Of a stretch of DNA of 64,000 nt, positions 56,068 through 64,000 are shown in pieces. Location: the NCBI GenBank assembly GCA_016720685.1, contig JADKKC010000002.1, positions 1 to 64,000 of the forward strand, in the 5' to 3' direction. The stretch comes from Zoogloea sp. (GTDB taxonomy: Bacteria; Pseudomonadota; Gammaproteobacteria; Burkholderiales; Rhodocyclaceae). The position numbers and the translations under genes were made by a program. Numbering within the stretch: the first letter of the stretch is position 1; each line of letters starts with the position of its first letter. The notes below the pieces were generated by a model. That model was not told the DNA's origin. It saw only the letters and a program-made list of their open reading frames with translations, and did no database searches.

Positions 56068-56777
56068 ACCGCGCGACGAACCATCATGTCTTTGATCTTC
56101 CCGATAGCCTTGGTGGGATTGAGACTCTTCGGGCAGACATCCACGCAGTTCATGATGGAGTGGCAACGGAACAGACGATACGGATCGTCAAGATTGTCCA
56201 GACGCTCACTGGTTGCCTGGTCACGCGTATCTGCCAGGAAGCGATACGCAGCCAGCAAGCCGGCAGGCCCGACAAACTTGTCAGGATTCCACCAGAACGA
56301 CGGGCAGCTCGTCGAGCAGCACGCGCACAGGATGCACTCGTAAAGGCCGTTGAGCTCTTCGCGGTCCTCCGGAGACTGCAGGCGCTCACGCTCGGGCGGC
56401 GGATCATTGTTGATCAGATACGGCTTGATCGAGTGGTACTGCTTGAAAAACTGGGTCATATCGACGATGACGTCGCGAATGACCGGCAGACCGGGCAGAG
56501 GACGCAGGACGATGGGCTGAACGACCTCGTCCATTGAGGTCAGGCAGGCCAGACCGTTCTTGCCATTGATGTTCATGGCATCGGAACCACAGACACCTTC
56601 GCGGCAGGAACGACGGAAGGACAGCGTATCGTCCTTGGCCTTGAGTCGAACCAGCGCGTCCAGCAGCTTCTTGTCGGACTCTTCGAGCTCGACAGAAATA
56701 TCCTGCATATAGGGCTTGTCGTCCTTGTCCGGATCGTAGCGGTAAATCTTGAACTGTACGGTTCGCTTGCTGCTCAT
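56064..56777 (-). CDS. sdhB: Succinate dehydrogenase iron-sulfur subunit
   Basis: A 237-residue electron-transfer subunit carrying three iron-sulfur clusters. [2Fe-2S] ligands lie in FRRSCREGVCGSDAMNINGK then NGLAC. The [4Fe-4S] and [3Fe-4S] ligands lie in ECILCACCSTSCPSFWWNPD and FRCHSIMNCVDVCPKSLNPT. It links SdhA-bound FAD to the membrane quinone site. It is 19 nt after sdhA and overlaps sdhE. Confidence 0.96.
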   Translation of the reverse strand: MSSKRTVQFKIYRYDPDKDDKPYMQDISVELEESDKKLLDALVRLKAKDDTLSFRRSCREGVCGSDAMNINGKNGLACLTSMDEVVQPIVLRPLPGLPVIRDVIVDMTQFFKQYHSIKPYLINNDPPPERERLQSPEDREELNGLYECILCACCSTSCPSFWWNPDKFVGPAGLLAAYRFLADTRDQATSERLDNLDDPYRLFRCHSIMNCVDVCPKSLNPTKAIGKIKDMMVRRAV

Positions 56778-56796
56778 GTTCTATTCTCCGGGACGC

Positions 56797-58590
56797 TCAG
56801 TAGGTACGCTTGGCCAGCGCGATCGGCTCGACATCGGCAGACATCGGCTGCAGATTCACCGGCTTGTAGTCGAGGCGATTGCCCTGGCTGTACCACAGCG
56901 TGTGCTTGAGCCAATTCACATCGTCACGGCCATTCGGGGTCTCGGCACAGTCGATCGCATCGTCACGAACGTGGGCGCCACGAGACTCCTTGCGTGCTTC
57001 GGCGGACACCATCGTCGCCTTGGCCACTTCGATCAGATTGTCGAGTTCGAGTGCCTCGGTGCGGGCGGTGTTCCAGACTCTGGATTTGTCCTTGATCTGG
57101 GTCCGCTTGGCGCGCTCGGCAACTTCCATGATCTTGGTGACACCTTCCTTCAAGACGTCAGCAAAGCGGAAGACGCCGGCATGCTTCTGCATCACGCGCT
57201 GCATCTCAAGACGAACTTCGTGCACATCCTCGCCACCGGTCTGGCTTTCCAGGCGTGCAATCCGCGCCAGCGAAACATCGGCTGCATCTTCGGGAAGCGG
57301 CTGGAGCTTGAGCTGACCGGACTGGAAGTCTGACACCACGGTTTCGCCTGCGGCCTTGCCGAACACCAGCAGATCGAGCAGCGAGTTGGTGCCAAGGCGG
57401 TTTGCACCGTGCACCGACGCACAGGCACATTCACCCGCAGCGTAGAAACCGACGATCGGCACATTCGAATTGCCGTCCTTCGGCACGACAACCTGACCCT
57501 TGTAGTTGGTCGGGATACCGCCCATCTGGTAGTGGCAGGTAGGCACGACAGGAATCGGGGCCTTGATCGGGTCAATGCCAGCAAACTGGATCGAAATCTC
57601 GCGAATGCCAGGCAGGCGCTTGTTGATGGTTTCGGGCGACAGGTGCGTGATGTCGAGCAACACGTGATCCTTGGCGCTGCCACAACCGCGACCTTCATTG
57701 ATTTCGGTGGTCATCGCACGGGAGACCACATCCCGGGACGCCAGATCCTTCAGGTTGGGCGCATAACGCTCCATGAAACGCTCGCCGGAGGAATTGCGCA
57801 GAATGCCACCCTCGCCACGTACACCTTCGGTAATCAGCACGCCGGCACCCGCCACGCCGGTCGGGTGGAATTGCCAGAACTCCATGTCTTCCAGCGGAAT
57901 ACCGGCGCGAGCCGCCATTCCGACACCATCGCCAGTGTTGATGAAGGCATTGGTGGAGCTGTAATAGATACGACCAGCGCCGCCGGTTGCGAAAATGGTG
58001 GCCTTGGCATGGAAAATCGACACCTCGCCGGTCTCCATTTCCATCGCCGTCACGCCGAGCACGTCACCGTCCGCATTGCGGATCAGGTCCATCGCCATCC
58101 ATTCCACGAAGAACTGGGTATTGGCGCGCACGTTGCGCTGATACAGCGCATGCAGCATCGCGTGACCGGTGCGGTCGGCTGCTGCACAGGAACGGGAAAC
58201 GGGGGTCTGACCGTAATTCTGCGAATGACCACCAAAAGGACGCTGATAAATCTTGCCGTTGTCGGTACGGTCAAACGGCATACCGTAATGTTCGAGTTCA
58301 ACGACGACTTCGTTGGCCTTCTTGACCATGAACTCGATTGCATCCTGGTCGCCCAGCCAGTCCGACCCCTTGACGGTGTCGTACATGTGCCAGTGCCAAT
58401 TGTCTTCCGTCGAATTGCCGAGCGAAGCAGCAACGCCGCCCTGAGCCGCCACGGTGTGCGAGCGAGTCGGGAAAACCTTGGTCAGGACAGCTGTCTTCAT
58501 TCCAGCTTCGGAGAGCTGCAGGGCTGCCCGCAGGCCGGCGCCGCCAGCGCCGACGATTACCGCATCAAAGGTACGCTTTGCGACTTTCAC
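56797..58590 (-). CDS. sdhA: Succinate dehydrogenase flavoprotein subunit
   Basis: A 597-residue catalytic subunit that oxidises succinate to fumarate. It has FDAVIVGAGGAGLRAALQLS for FAD binding, the covalent-FAD His in FPTRSHTVAAQGGVAASLGN, the substrate-site stretch FWQFHPTGVAGAGVLITEGV with RGEGGILRNSSGERFMERYA, and the active-site Arg region VPTCHYQMGGIPTNYKGQVV. It starts on the base after the sdhD stop. Confidence 0.96.
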   Translation of the reverse strand: MKVAKRTFDAVIVGAGGAGLRAALQLSEAGMKTAVLTKVFPTRSHTVAAQGGVAASLGNSTEDNWHWHMYDTVKGSDWLGDQDAIEFMVKKANEVVVELEHYGMPFDRTDNGKIYQRPFGGHSQNYGQTPVSRSCAAADRTGHAMLHALYQRNVRANTQFFVEWMAMDLIRNADGDVLGVTAMEMETGEVSIFHAKATIFATGGAGRIYYSSTNAFINTGDGVGMAARAGIPLEDMEFWQFHPTGVAGAGVLITEGVRGEGGILRNSSGERFMERYAPNLKDLASRDVVSRAMTTEINEGRGCGSAKDHVLLDITHLSPETINKRLPGIREISIQFAGIDPIKAPIPVVPTCHYQMGGIPTNYKGQVVVPKDGNSNVPIVGFYAAGECACASVHGANRLGTNSLLDLLVFGKAAGETVVSDFQSGQLKLQPLPEDAADVSLARIARLESQTGGEDVHEVRLEMQRVMQKHAGVFRFADVLKEGVTKIMEVAERAKRTQIKDKSRVWNTARTEALELDNLIEVAKATMVSAEARKESRGAHVRDDAIDCAETPNGRDDVNWLKHTLWYSQGNRLDYKPVNLQPMSADVEPIALAKRTY

Positions 58591-58938
58591 TTACAGCCTC
58601 CAGAGAATCTGAGCAGCCCAGCCGGCATAGCCGATGAGCAGAAGGGCGACAACCGAGTGCAGCGCAAGACGGATGCCGGTCGGTTTGATGTAGTCCATGA
58701 AAATGTCGCGCACGCCGATCCAGGCATGAAAGAACAGCGACATGAAAAACAGGAATGTCGCAAACTTCATGAAACCGCCGCTGAAGACGGCACGCCAACT
58801 CTCATAGGAGGAATCGGGCATCAACAGTGCGCAGATCGCGAAAACAACAGTGTAAATGGCCATGACAACGGCAGTGACGCGTTGCAGAAGCCAGTCACGG
58901 AAGCCGTAATGAGCACCGACGATAATGGGCTTTACCAT
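58591..58938 (-). CDS. sdhD: Succinate dehydrogenase membrane anchor SdhD
   Basis: A 115-residue small anchor with three membrane helices: VTAVVMAIYTVVFAICALLM, FMKFATFLFFMSLFFHAWIG and ALHSVVALLLIGYAGWAAQI. The motif FHAWIGVRDIFMDYIKP carries the likely haem-ligand His and quinone-site residues. Its start overlaps the sdhC end by 7 nt. Confidence 0.93.
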   Translation of the reverse strand: MVKPIIVGAHYGFRDWLLQRVTAVVMAIYTVVFAICALLMPDSSYESWRAVFSGGFMKFATFLFFMSLFFHAWIGVRDIFMDYIKPTGIRLALHSVVALLLIGYAGWAAQILWRL

Positions 58939-59321
58939 AGTTTGACTCCCAGCGCGACGGTAAGAACAAGGCTGACAACCAGAACGATTCCGGCGCTGCG
59001 ACGGGCAGAGGGAAGATCGATACCCTTGTGCATATCAAGCAGAAGAAAGCGGATACCCGCACAGAAGTGGTGAAGGTACGCCCACAACAAGCCCAGCAGA
59101 ACAAGCTTGAAGAACGGATTCCCGATCACGGATTTGTATGAGGCATACGATTCGGGCGAGCCGACGCTGTTACCAAAGAGCGCCAGCAGCACGGGCAGCA
59201 TCAGAAACAGTCCGGCACCACTCACCCGATGCAGGATCGAGACGAATCCCGGGAGCGGGAGCCGAATCTGGTTCAGCGCCAGATGCTTCGGGCGCTGTTT
59301 CTTCAAAATCACCTCTGTCAT
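58932..59321 (-). CDS. sdhC: Succinate dehydrogenase cytochrome b556 subunit SdhC
   Basis: A 129-residue anchor subunit. Its hallmark FVSILHRVSGAGLFLMLPVL contains the quinone-site Ser and Arg, and LHHFCAGIRFLLLDMHKG carries the haem His. Three membrane helices are visible. The ATG at 59321 is preferred because GAGGG lies 7-11 nt upstream and the conserved start TEVILKKQRPKHLALNQI follows. It is first in the long TCA-cycle run. The 118-bp upstream gap contains ATTATAAGTATATA near 59378, which resembles half of the GntR palindrome near mdh. Confidence 0.94.
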   Translation of the reverse strand: MTEVILKKQRPKHLALNQIRLPLPGFVSILHRVSGAGLFLMLPVLLALFGNSVGSPESYASYKSVIGNPFFKLVLLGLLWAYLHHFCAGIRFLLLDMHKGIDLPSARRSAGIVLVVSLVLTVALGVKLW

Positions 59322-59439
59322 AGATTTTCCCTCAAACAATAGCGACAAAAAGCCGCACATTTCCCACACAAACAAAATTATAAGTATATACCCTTACCAA
59401 CTACTGACAGGTCGGGCCTTTCCCATCAGTTCAACTCGT

Positions 59440-60168
59440 TCAATTCAATTCGTTGAGATAATAATGCTCGGCGGTCGAATAGAGCCCGCGACGCCACTCG
59501 ACAGGTCGGTCGCCATAGGTATATGTCACCCGCTCCACCGACAGTAGCGGAGTCCCCTCGACCACACCGAGGGTCTCACTTGTCATCCGGTCAGCCGCGA
59601 CAGCACGAATCCGCTCTTCGGCGCGGATCATCCTCACACCAAAACGACCCTCAAACAAGCTGTAAAGGGAACCCTGAGCACCCTGCAACACTTCCATGGT
59701 CAGACCTTGAAATATCTCGCCCGGAAGATATATTTCATCAACAACCACCGGTTTGCCCGAAAAACGCAGCAGCCTGCGCAAAATCGTAACAGGCGCACCC
59801 AGCTCTATTCCGAGCATCCGCGCAGCTTCATTTCCGGCTTTGGCCTTCCAGCAATCGAGGGGGACACTTTGCGGATGGGCCAGATCGCCATCCACGGGAA
59901 CGAGCCGCAGGAAACGGAACAAGGCCCGCGGGTCGTTGTGTGACGCCACGTAGGTTCCCTTGCCCTGCTTGCGAACGAGGAGATTTTCCGCCGCCATCTC
60001 GTCAATGGCCTTGCGCACCGTTCCCTGGCTGACATTGAACCGAAGCGCGAGCTCCTGCTCGCTGGGAATCGCCTGCCCCGGACGCCACTCGCCGGACTCC
60101 AAGGCGCTGAGCATCAGATTCTTGATCTGACGGTAAAGAGGACTGAAAGTGGGCGAGTCGTGTCGCAT
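59440..60168 (-). CDS. GntR-family regulator (HutC subfamily) next to TCA-cycle genes
   Basis: A 242-residue one-component regulator. The N-terminal winged helix-turn-helix reads LMLSALESGEWRPGQAIPSE, QELALRFNVSQGTVRKAIDE, then LLVRKQGKGTYVASH. The C-terminal part is a UTRA ligand domain (ARMLGIELGAPVTILRRLLR, VVDEIYLPGEIFQGLTMEVL, LLSVERVTYTYGDRPVEWRR). It lies between sdhC and mdh, divergent from mdh, with a 26-bp palindrome upstream. A plausible role is tuning the TCA genes to a central metabolite; the ligand is unknown. ATG 60168 fits the family start; an ATG 12 codons earlier at 60204 is possible. Confidence 0.85.
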   Translation of the reverse strand: MRHDSPTFSPLYRQIKNLMLSALESGEWRPGQAIPSEQELALRFNVSQGTVRKAIDEMAAENLLVRKQGKGTYVASHNDPRALFRFLRLVPVDGDLAHPQSVPLDCWKAKAGNEAARMLGIELGAPVTILRRLLRFSGKPVVVDEIYLPGEIFQGLTMEVLQGAQGSLYSLFEGRFGVRMIRAEERIRAVAADRMTSETLGVVEGTPLLSVERVTYTYGDRPVEWRRGLYSTAEHYYLNELN

Positions 60169-60210
60169 CGGTGTATTTGAACACACTTTTTTCAGGCAGT
60201 CCATAATCAA

Positions 60211-60236
60211 TCTTATATCTTATATAAGATATAAGA
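60211..60236. promoter_or_regulatory. Perfect 26-bp palindrome, probable GntR operator
   Basis: The 26 bp from 60211 to 60236 equal their own reverse complement. Each half is TCTTATATCTTA plus a central TA, so TCTTATA occurs twice per half in overlapping form. It lies 43 bp upstream of the GntR start and 8 bp upstream of a strong mdh-facing -35 box. This placement suits a regulator controlling both directions. Confidence 0.7.
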
Positions 60237-60243
60237 CATGGAA

Positions 60244-60272
60244 TTGACAGAGCAAAAAAATACTCCTACGAT
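60244..60272 (+). promoter_or_regulatory. Sigma70-type promoter for mdh
   Basis: TTGACA at 60244-60249 and TACGAT at 60267-60272 have the ideal 17-nt spacing. They lie just downstream of the 26-bp palindrome and about 120 bp upstream of the mdh start, leaving a long 5' leader. Confidence 0.55.
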
Positions 60273-60393
60273 TCGCATGTTAACTAGTCGCATGCCAGAT
60301 TCAACGCGAACCCATATCGCAACGAGCCGCAGACGACTTGAAGCATTAACATTAGTGTTTTTATAACGCTTCTTTAGAGAGGGAGTCTCAATA

Positions 60394-61386
60394 ATGGCAA
60401 AAGCCCCCGTTCGTGTCGCAGTTACCGGCGCCGCCGGCCAAATCGGTTACAGCCTCCTGTTCCGCATCGCCAGTGGCGAAATGCTGGGCAAGGATCAGCC
60501 CGTCATCCTTCAGCTCCTCGACCTGCCCCAAGCCCAGAAGGCTGTGAAGGGCGTCATGATGGAACTGGAAGACTGCGCCTTCCCGCTGCTGGCAGGCATG
60601 GTCGCCACTGACGACCCCAACGTGGCCTTCAAGGACGCCCAGATTTGTCTGCTGGTCGGTGCCCGCCCGCGCGGCCCCGGCATGGAGCGCAAGGACCTCC
60701 TGACCGAAAACGCCAAGATCTTCACCGTACAGGGCGCCGCCATCGGCCAGTACGCCGACCCCAACGTCAAGGTTCTGGTTGTGGGCAACCCCTGCAATAC
60801 CAATGCTTACATTGCCAAAGAGATCGCGGTCAAGTTCGGTCGCGTCCAAGCCAAGAATTTCACCGGCATGCTGCGCCTGGATCACAACCGCGCGCTGTCG
60901 CAACTGGCCTCCAAGTCTGGCCGTGACGTTTCGAGCCTGAAGAACCTGGTCGTTTGGGGCAACCACTCCCCCACGATGTATGCCGACTACCGCAAGGTCA
61001 CGTCCAACGGCGACAACGTCAAGAACCTGATCAACGACGAAGCCTGGAACCGCGACGTGTTTCTGCCCACCGTCGGCAAGCGCGGCGCCGCAATCATCGA
61101 AGCCCGCGGCCTGTCGTCTGCCGCTTCGGCCGCCAATGCCGCCATCGACCACGTCCGTGACTGGGCGCTCGGCTCCAATGGCGAATGGGTCACCATGGGC
61201 ATCCCCTCCGATGGCTCCTACGGCATCCCCGAAGGCATCATCTACGGCTTCCCGGTCACGACCGAGAACGGCGAATACAAGATCGTCCAGGGCCTGGAGA
61301 TCGACGAGTTTTCCCGTGAGCGCATGACCCACACCCTCAACGAACTGCTCGAAGAGCGTGATGGCGTGAAGGATCTGCTGGGCTAA
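60394..61386 (+). CDS. mdh: Malate dehydrogenase
   Basis: A 330-residue NAD-dependent malate dehydrogenase of the cytosolic/chloroplast-like group. It has VAVTGAAGQIGYSLLFRIAS for NAD binding, ICLLVGARPRGPGMERKDLL with the substrate-loop Args, VLVVGNPCNTNAYIA, MLRLDHNRALSQLA with Asp and Arg, and VVWGNHSPTMYADYR with the catalytic His. GGGAG lies 8 nt upstream of the ATG. It is monocistronic, with its own promoter and terminator. Confidence 0.97.
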   Translation: MAKAPVRVAVTGAAGQIGYSLLFRIASGEMLGKDQPVILQLLDLPQAQKAVKGVMMELEDCAFPLLAGMVATDDPNVAFKDAQICLLVGARPRGPGMERKDLLTENAKIFTVQGAAIGQYADPNVKVLVVGNPCNTNAYIAKEIAVKFGRVQAKNFTGMLRLDHNRALSQLASKSGRDVSSLKNLVVWGNHSPTMYADYRKVTSNGDNVKNLINDEAWNRDVFLPTVGKRGAAIIEARGLSSAASAANAAIDHVRDWALGSNGEWVTMGIPSDGSYGIPEGIIYGFPVTTENGEYKIVQGLEIDEFSRERMTHTLNELLEERDGVKDLLG

Positions 61387-61412
61387 TTGCTCGACTGATT
61401 CGGCGCACAGCA

Positions 61413-61446
61413 AAACGCGGGGGCAGAAATGCTCCCGCGTTTTTTA
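61413..61446 (+). terminator. Intrinsic terminator after mdh
   Basis: A GC-rich stem AACGCGGGGGC / GCTCCCGCGTT (one mismatch) around AGAAAT is followed by TTTTTT. Confidence 0.88.
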
Positions 61447-61492
61447 TTCATGTGTTTTTTTGCTAATCTCCACACGCCACGACAACGAAGGA

Positions 61493-62485
61493 ATGAGCCA
61501 CGTCATGCCGCACCCCGATACCGTGCTGTTTCAGGGCGAAAAGCCCTTCCCGATTCTTCCCGTCGTCGATCATTACGCTGGCAGCGAAAAGCTGATGCGC
61601 AAGGCGCTCGCACTCCAGCATGAACTCGGACCGGTTTTCGACATCACTTTCGACTGCGAAGACGGTGCCCATGCGGGCGCCGAAGCCGAACATGCAACGA
61701 TGGCCGCCAGCCTGATCATGTCCGGCGACAACCGCTTCGGACGGGTCGGCGCGCGCATCCACGACATCACCCACCCGCACTGGGAACGGGATGTGGACAT
61801 CCTCGTCAGCCAGGCCGGTGAACGCCTCGCCTTTCTGACGCTTCCGAAGTCCCGCAGCGTTGCCGATGCAGCCCTTCAGATCGAAAGCATCCGCAGCGCA
61901 GAAGAACGCAACAGCGTCGAACGGGCAATTCCTGTCCACGTACTGATCGAAACTCACGGGGCGCTACGCGACGCGTGGGACATTGCAGCCCTGGATAGAG
62001 TGGAGTCCCTCGACTTTGGCTTGATGGACTTTGTAAGCGGCCACCACGGCGCCATTCCCGGCTCAGCCATGCGCAGCCCCGGGCAGTTCGAACATCCGTT
62101 GGTGACGCGTGCAAAATGCGACATCTCCGCGGCCGCACTGGCCAACGGGGTGGTTCCATCACACAACGTCACAACCGAACTGAAGGACATTACCTTCATC
62201 CGCCGGGATGCTGAACGTGCCCGCAAGGAATTCGGCTACTTGCGCATGTGGAGCATCCACCCCAACCAGGTCGTACCCATCATTGAAGCCATGCGCCCGG
62301 ACTTCACCGAGGTCGAGGAAGCGGCAAGCATTCTGGTTGCAGCCCAGGACAAGGGCTGGGGACCCATCCAGCATGCCGGCAAACTGCACGACAGAGCATC
62401 GTATCGCTATTACTGGGAATTGCTGAAACGCGCCAAAAGCACCGGCATGCACATACCTGGCGAAGCGGCTTCGCGGTTCTTCTAA
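61493..62485 (+). CDS. HpcH/HpaI (CitE-like) lyase, possibly malyl-CoA-type
   Basis: A 330-residue member of the citrate lyase beta / malyl-CoA lyase superfamily. Metal- and substrate-binding blocks are visible: FDITFDCEDGAHAGAEAEHA with the acidic metal ligands, RVGARIHDITHPHWERDVDI, FLTLPKSRSVADA, VHVLIETHGALRDAWDIAAL with the second Glu, and LRMWSIHPNQVVPIIEAM. Related enzymes cleave or form malyl-CoA-like thioesters. The exact substrate cannot be read from sequence, but proximity to mdh fits C4-acid metabolism. GAAGGA touches the ATG at 61493, so an ATG at 61505 (12 nt after it) may be the true start. Confidence 0.8.
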   Translation: MSHVMPHPDTVLFQGEKPFPILPVVDHYAGSEKLMRKALALQHELGPVFDITFDCEDGAHAGAEAEHATMAASLIMSGDNRFGRVGARIHDITHPHWERDVDILVSQAGERLAFLTLPKSRSVADAALQIESIRSAEERNSVERAIPVHVLIETHGALRDAWDIAALDRVESLDFGLMDFVSGHHGAIPGSAMRSPGQFEHPLVTRAKCDISAAALANGVVPSHNVTTELKDITFIRRDAERARKEFGYLRMWSIHPNQVVPIIEAMRPDFTEVEEAASILVAAQDKGWGPIQHAGKLHDRASYRYYWELLKRAKSTGMHIPGEAASRFF

Positions 62486-62490
62486 AAGAG

Positions 62491-62520
62491 AAGCCCGGCG
62501 CAGAACCGGGCTTTATTTTT
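62491..62520 (+). terminator. Intrinsic terminator after the CitE-like gene
   Basis: AAGCCCGG / CCGGGCTT with a 7-nt loop, followed by TATTTTT. It may serve the convergent nitronate monooxygenase gene only weakly. Confidence 0.8.
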
Positions 62521-62536
62521 GCTGCCCTATCAGACC

Positions 62537-63781
62537 TCAGTCAGGCAAAGCGATCTTGTTGTCGGTGCTGTACTGGTAGTCGTGAAAAACGTGCTCGGCT
62601 GACAGGATTGCGTAATTCCCATCCTCACCCTTGCGGGACGTGTCCTTCAGCCGGTAAGTATAGTGGCCGCAGGTCCAGAGATCGAAATTACGCATGTGCG
62701 TGCACATGCAGGTCTTCTCCATGACGAAAACCTTCTTTGCGCCGGGATGCAGCGCCACTTCCTGGTTGTACGCCTGAATATAGGAGCAGCTTCCGTTGCT
62801 GTCGAGCAGGTATCCGTAGGCCTCACAGTTCGGGCGAATGCCCGAGCCGATGGCCGGGCTGCCGGTCAGCATGCGCATCGGGTAGCCGGTTGGCGAAATC
62901 TGATTAACGACGATCTCGTCTTCGCTGGCCTTGAAATAATGCTGCTGTACATCGGCCGGCAGGCCACACTCCTCCGTCACGGTAAAGCGTGTTGCAACCT
63001 GAACCGCCGCGGCGCCATGCTCAAGAAATGCGGTGGCGTCGCTTCCCGTGAAGATACCACCTGCGGCGATAAGCGGAATCTCGAGCTTCTCGGCAAGCAA
63101 CCAGGCACGAATCTCGGCAACGATGGTTGCCAGATCGTACTTCGCCCAGTCCATTCCAAAACCCAGATGCCCCCCCGCCAGCGGACCTTCCACAACCACG
63201 TAATCAGGCAGGCGGTTGGTGCGCGCGCTCTTGCGCAGGAAGAGCTGCAATGCACGCAGGGACGACACGATGATGCCAAGCTTGGCATCCCGGAAGCGAG
63301 GATGATCCTCGATCAGCGCAAACGAACCAAGGTGAAGGCCGGCAGCCAGGGTAATACCGTCGATACCTGCATCCAGAGCGCTGGCCAGGCGCACGCGAAG
63401 GGTTTCCTTCGGGGCATTCATGGTCAGTTTTTCCATGCAGTTCACGAATATCATCCCGGAACCGCGCTTCGCTTCCATGGTCTTGCCCACATGGAGTTTC
63501 GTCGCCTCGGCCAACTGGTCGAGATCAAACTTCACCACCGACTTGTCGGTATTGGCAACGTTGAACTTGTACTGCTTGAGTTTATCCTTGACGTACTTGG
63601 TGTTGAAACGGCGATCAGCCACCGTTTTCACCATTGCATCCGAGATGTGACCGACTCCGCCCAGACGTGCAGCCTCTAGCGCCAGAACTGCAGTGGAGAT
63701 ATCCACCCCCATACCACCGATCACAATGGGCACCAGCTCCTGCTTGCCAAAGCGCAGACGGAAATCATCAACTCGTTTCAT
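62537..63781 (-). CDS. Nitronate monooxygenase / 2-nitropropane dioxygenase family
   Basis: A 414-residue FMN-dependent TIM-barrel enzyme of the nitronate monooxygenase family. LVPIVIGGMGVDISTAVLAL near the start, VVVEGPLAGGHLGFGMDWAK in the middle and PLIAAGGIFTGSDATAFLEH with GAAAVQVATRF for FMN phosphate binding are typical. The C-terminal 90 residues add a Cys-rich tail (EKTCMCTHMRNFDLWTCGHY) not seen in short family members and possibly metal-binding. ATG 63781 has GGAAGGAG 4 nt upstream. The true substrate may differ from nitronates. Nothing recognisable lies between it and the right edge. Confidence 0.83.
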   Translation of the reverse strand: MKRVDDFRLRFGKQELVPIVIGGMGVDISTAVLALEAARLGGVGHISDAMVKTVADRRFNTKYVKDKLKQYKFNVANTDKSVVKFDLDQLAEATKLHVGKTMEAKRGSGMIFVNCMEKLTMNAPKETLRVRLASALDAGIDGITLAAGLHLGSFALIEDHPRFRDAKLGIIVSSLRALQLFLRKSARTNRLPDYVVVEGPLAGGHLGFGMDWAKYDLATIVAEIRAWLLAEKLEIPLIAAGGIFTGSDATAFLEHGAAAVQVATRFTVTEECGLPADVQQHYFKASEDEIVVNQISPTGYPMRMLTGSPAIGSGIRPNCEAYGYLLDSNGSCSYIQAYNQEVALHPGAKKVFVMEKTCMCTHMRNFDLWTCGHYTYRLKDTSRKGEDGNYAILSAEHVFHDYQYSTDNKIALPD

Positions 63782-64000
63782 GAAACTCCTTCCAGACAGA
63801 CGTAAAGACGCCACTCAGGGACCAACCGGCCAAAATGTGGCCTAATGCAGCATTATCCCACTGAGCGGGCGCTCTTGACGTTGTTTAAATCAAGGGAAGC
63901 CCAAAGAATTGCACCCGGCCGCCCATCGAAGGCCGCCACCCGACAGGCGGCGAGACTGAAAGCCGCAAAATTTGTTACCTTCAGCACTGCGGAAAATATC

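Overview
The window looks like the chromosome of a high-GC betaproteobacterium, most likely Rhodocyclales (Azoarcus/Thauera/Zoogloea-like). This is inferred from the sdhCDAB-sdhE-gltA-odhAB-lpdA-zapE gene order, a phasin with a PhaR-type operator, a DmpR/XylR-type aromatic-sensing regulator and strong GC-rich codon use. No rRNA or tRNA gene and no CRISPR array was seen.

Left part (1-29 kb). A decayed IS66 transposase abuts the 3' end of a type I restriction gene (hsdR). Next come an orphan sigma54 activator of the phenol/xylene-sensor type and a divergent LysR gene. A DNA double-strand-break repair block follows: sbcD-sbcC, then recC-recB-recD, with a RES/Xre toxin-antitoxin pair meeting recD tail to tail. 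Three copies of one palindromic dispersed repeat bracket sbcDC and recCBD-RES/Xre. After the third copy there is a perfect-TIR MITE-like element and a small gene graveyard. Then come a CoA-transferase, a phasin behind a PhaR-type operator, a headless LysR gene, two tandem alkaline phosphatases and a secreted protein of unknown function.

Middle (29-41 kb). A YitT-type membrane protein precedes a TatT-DctP-DctQM operon, i.e. a TPR-protein-associated TRAP transporter. Next, on the minus strand, is an AT-richer five-gene cassette (33.8-40.6 kb): an S1-REC-histidine-kinase protein, a REC-GAF-histidine-kinase-like protein, a stand-alone receiver and two small membrane proteins. I do not recognise this combination as a described system, and it is my best candidate for something new.

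Right part (41-64 kb). A long co-directional minus-strand run holds core metabolism. In transcription order it is sdhC-sdhD-sdhA-sdhB-sdhE-gltA-odhA-odhB-lpdA-zapE, a secretin-N-only protein, a DinG-family helicase, an unassigned ATP-grasp protein, mobB, moeA, moaD and moaE. A GntR regulator lies upstream of the run and diverges from mdh. A perfect 26-bp palindrome between them is the likely operator. mdh is followed by a CitE-like lyase and a nitronate monooxygenase.

Quality note. At least ten one-base frame breaks, mostly at short homopolymers, fall between 7.5 and 37.3 kb in otherwise well-conserved genes. None was seen between 38 and 64 kb. I treat them as probable consensus errors, or possibly real decay, and give the rejoined gene spans with the break positions.
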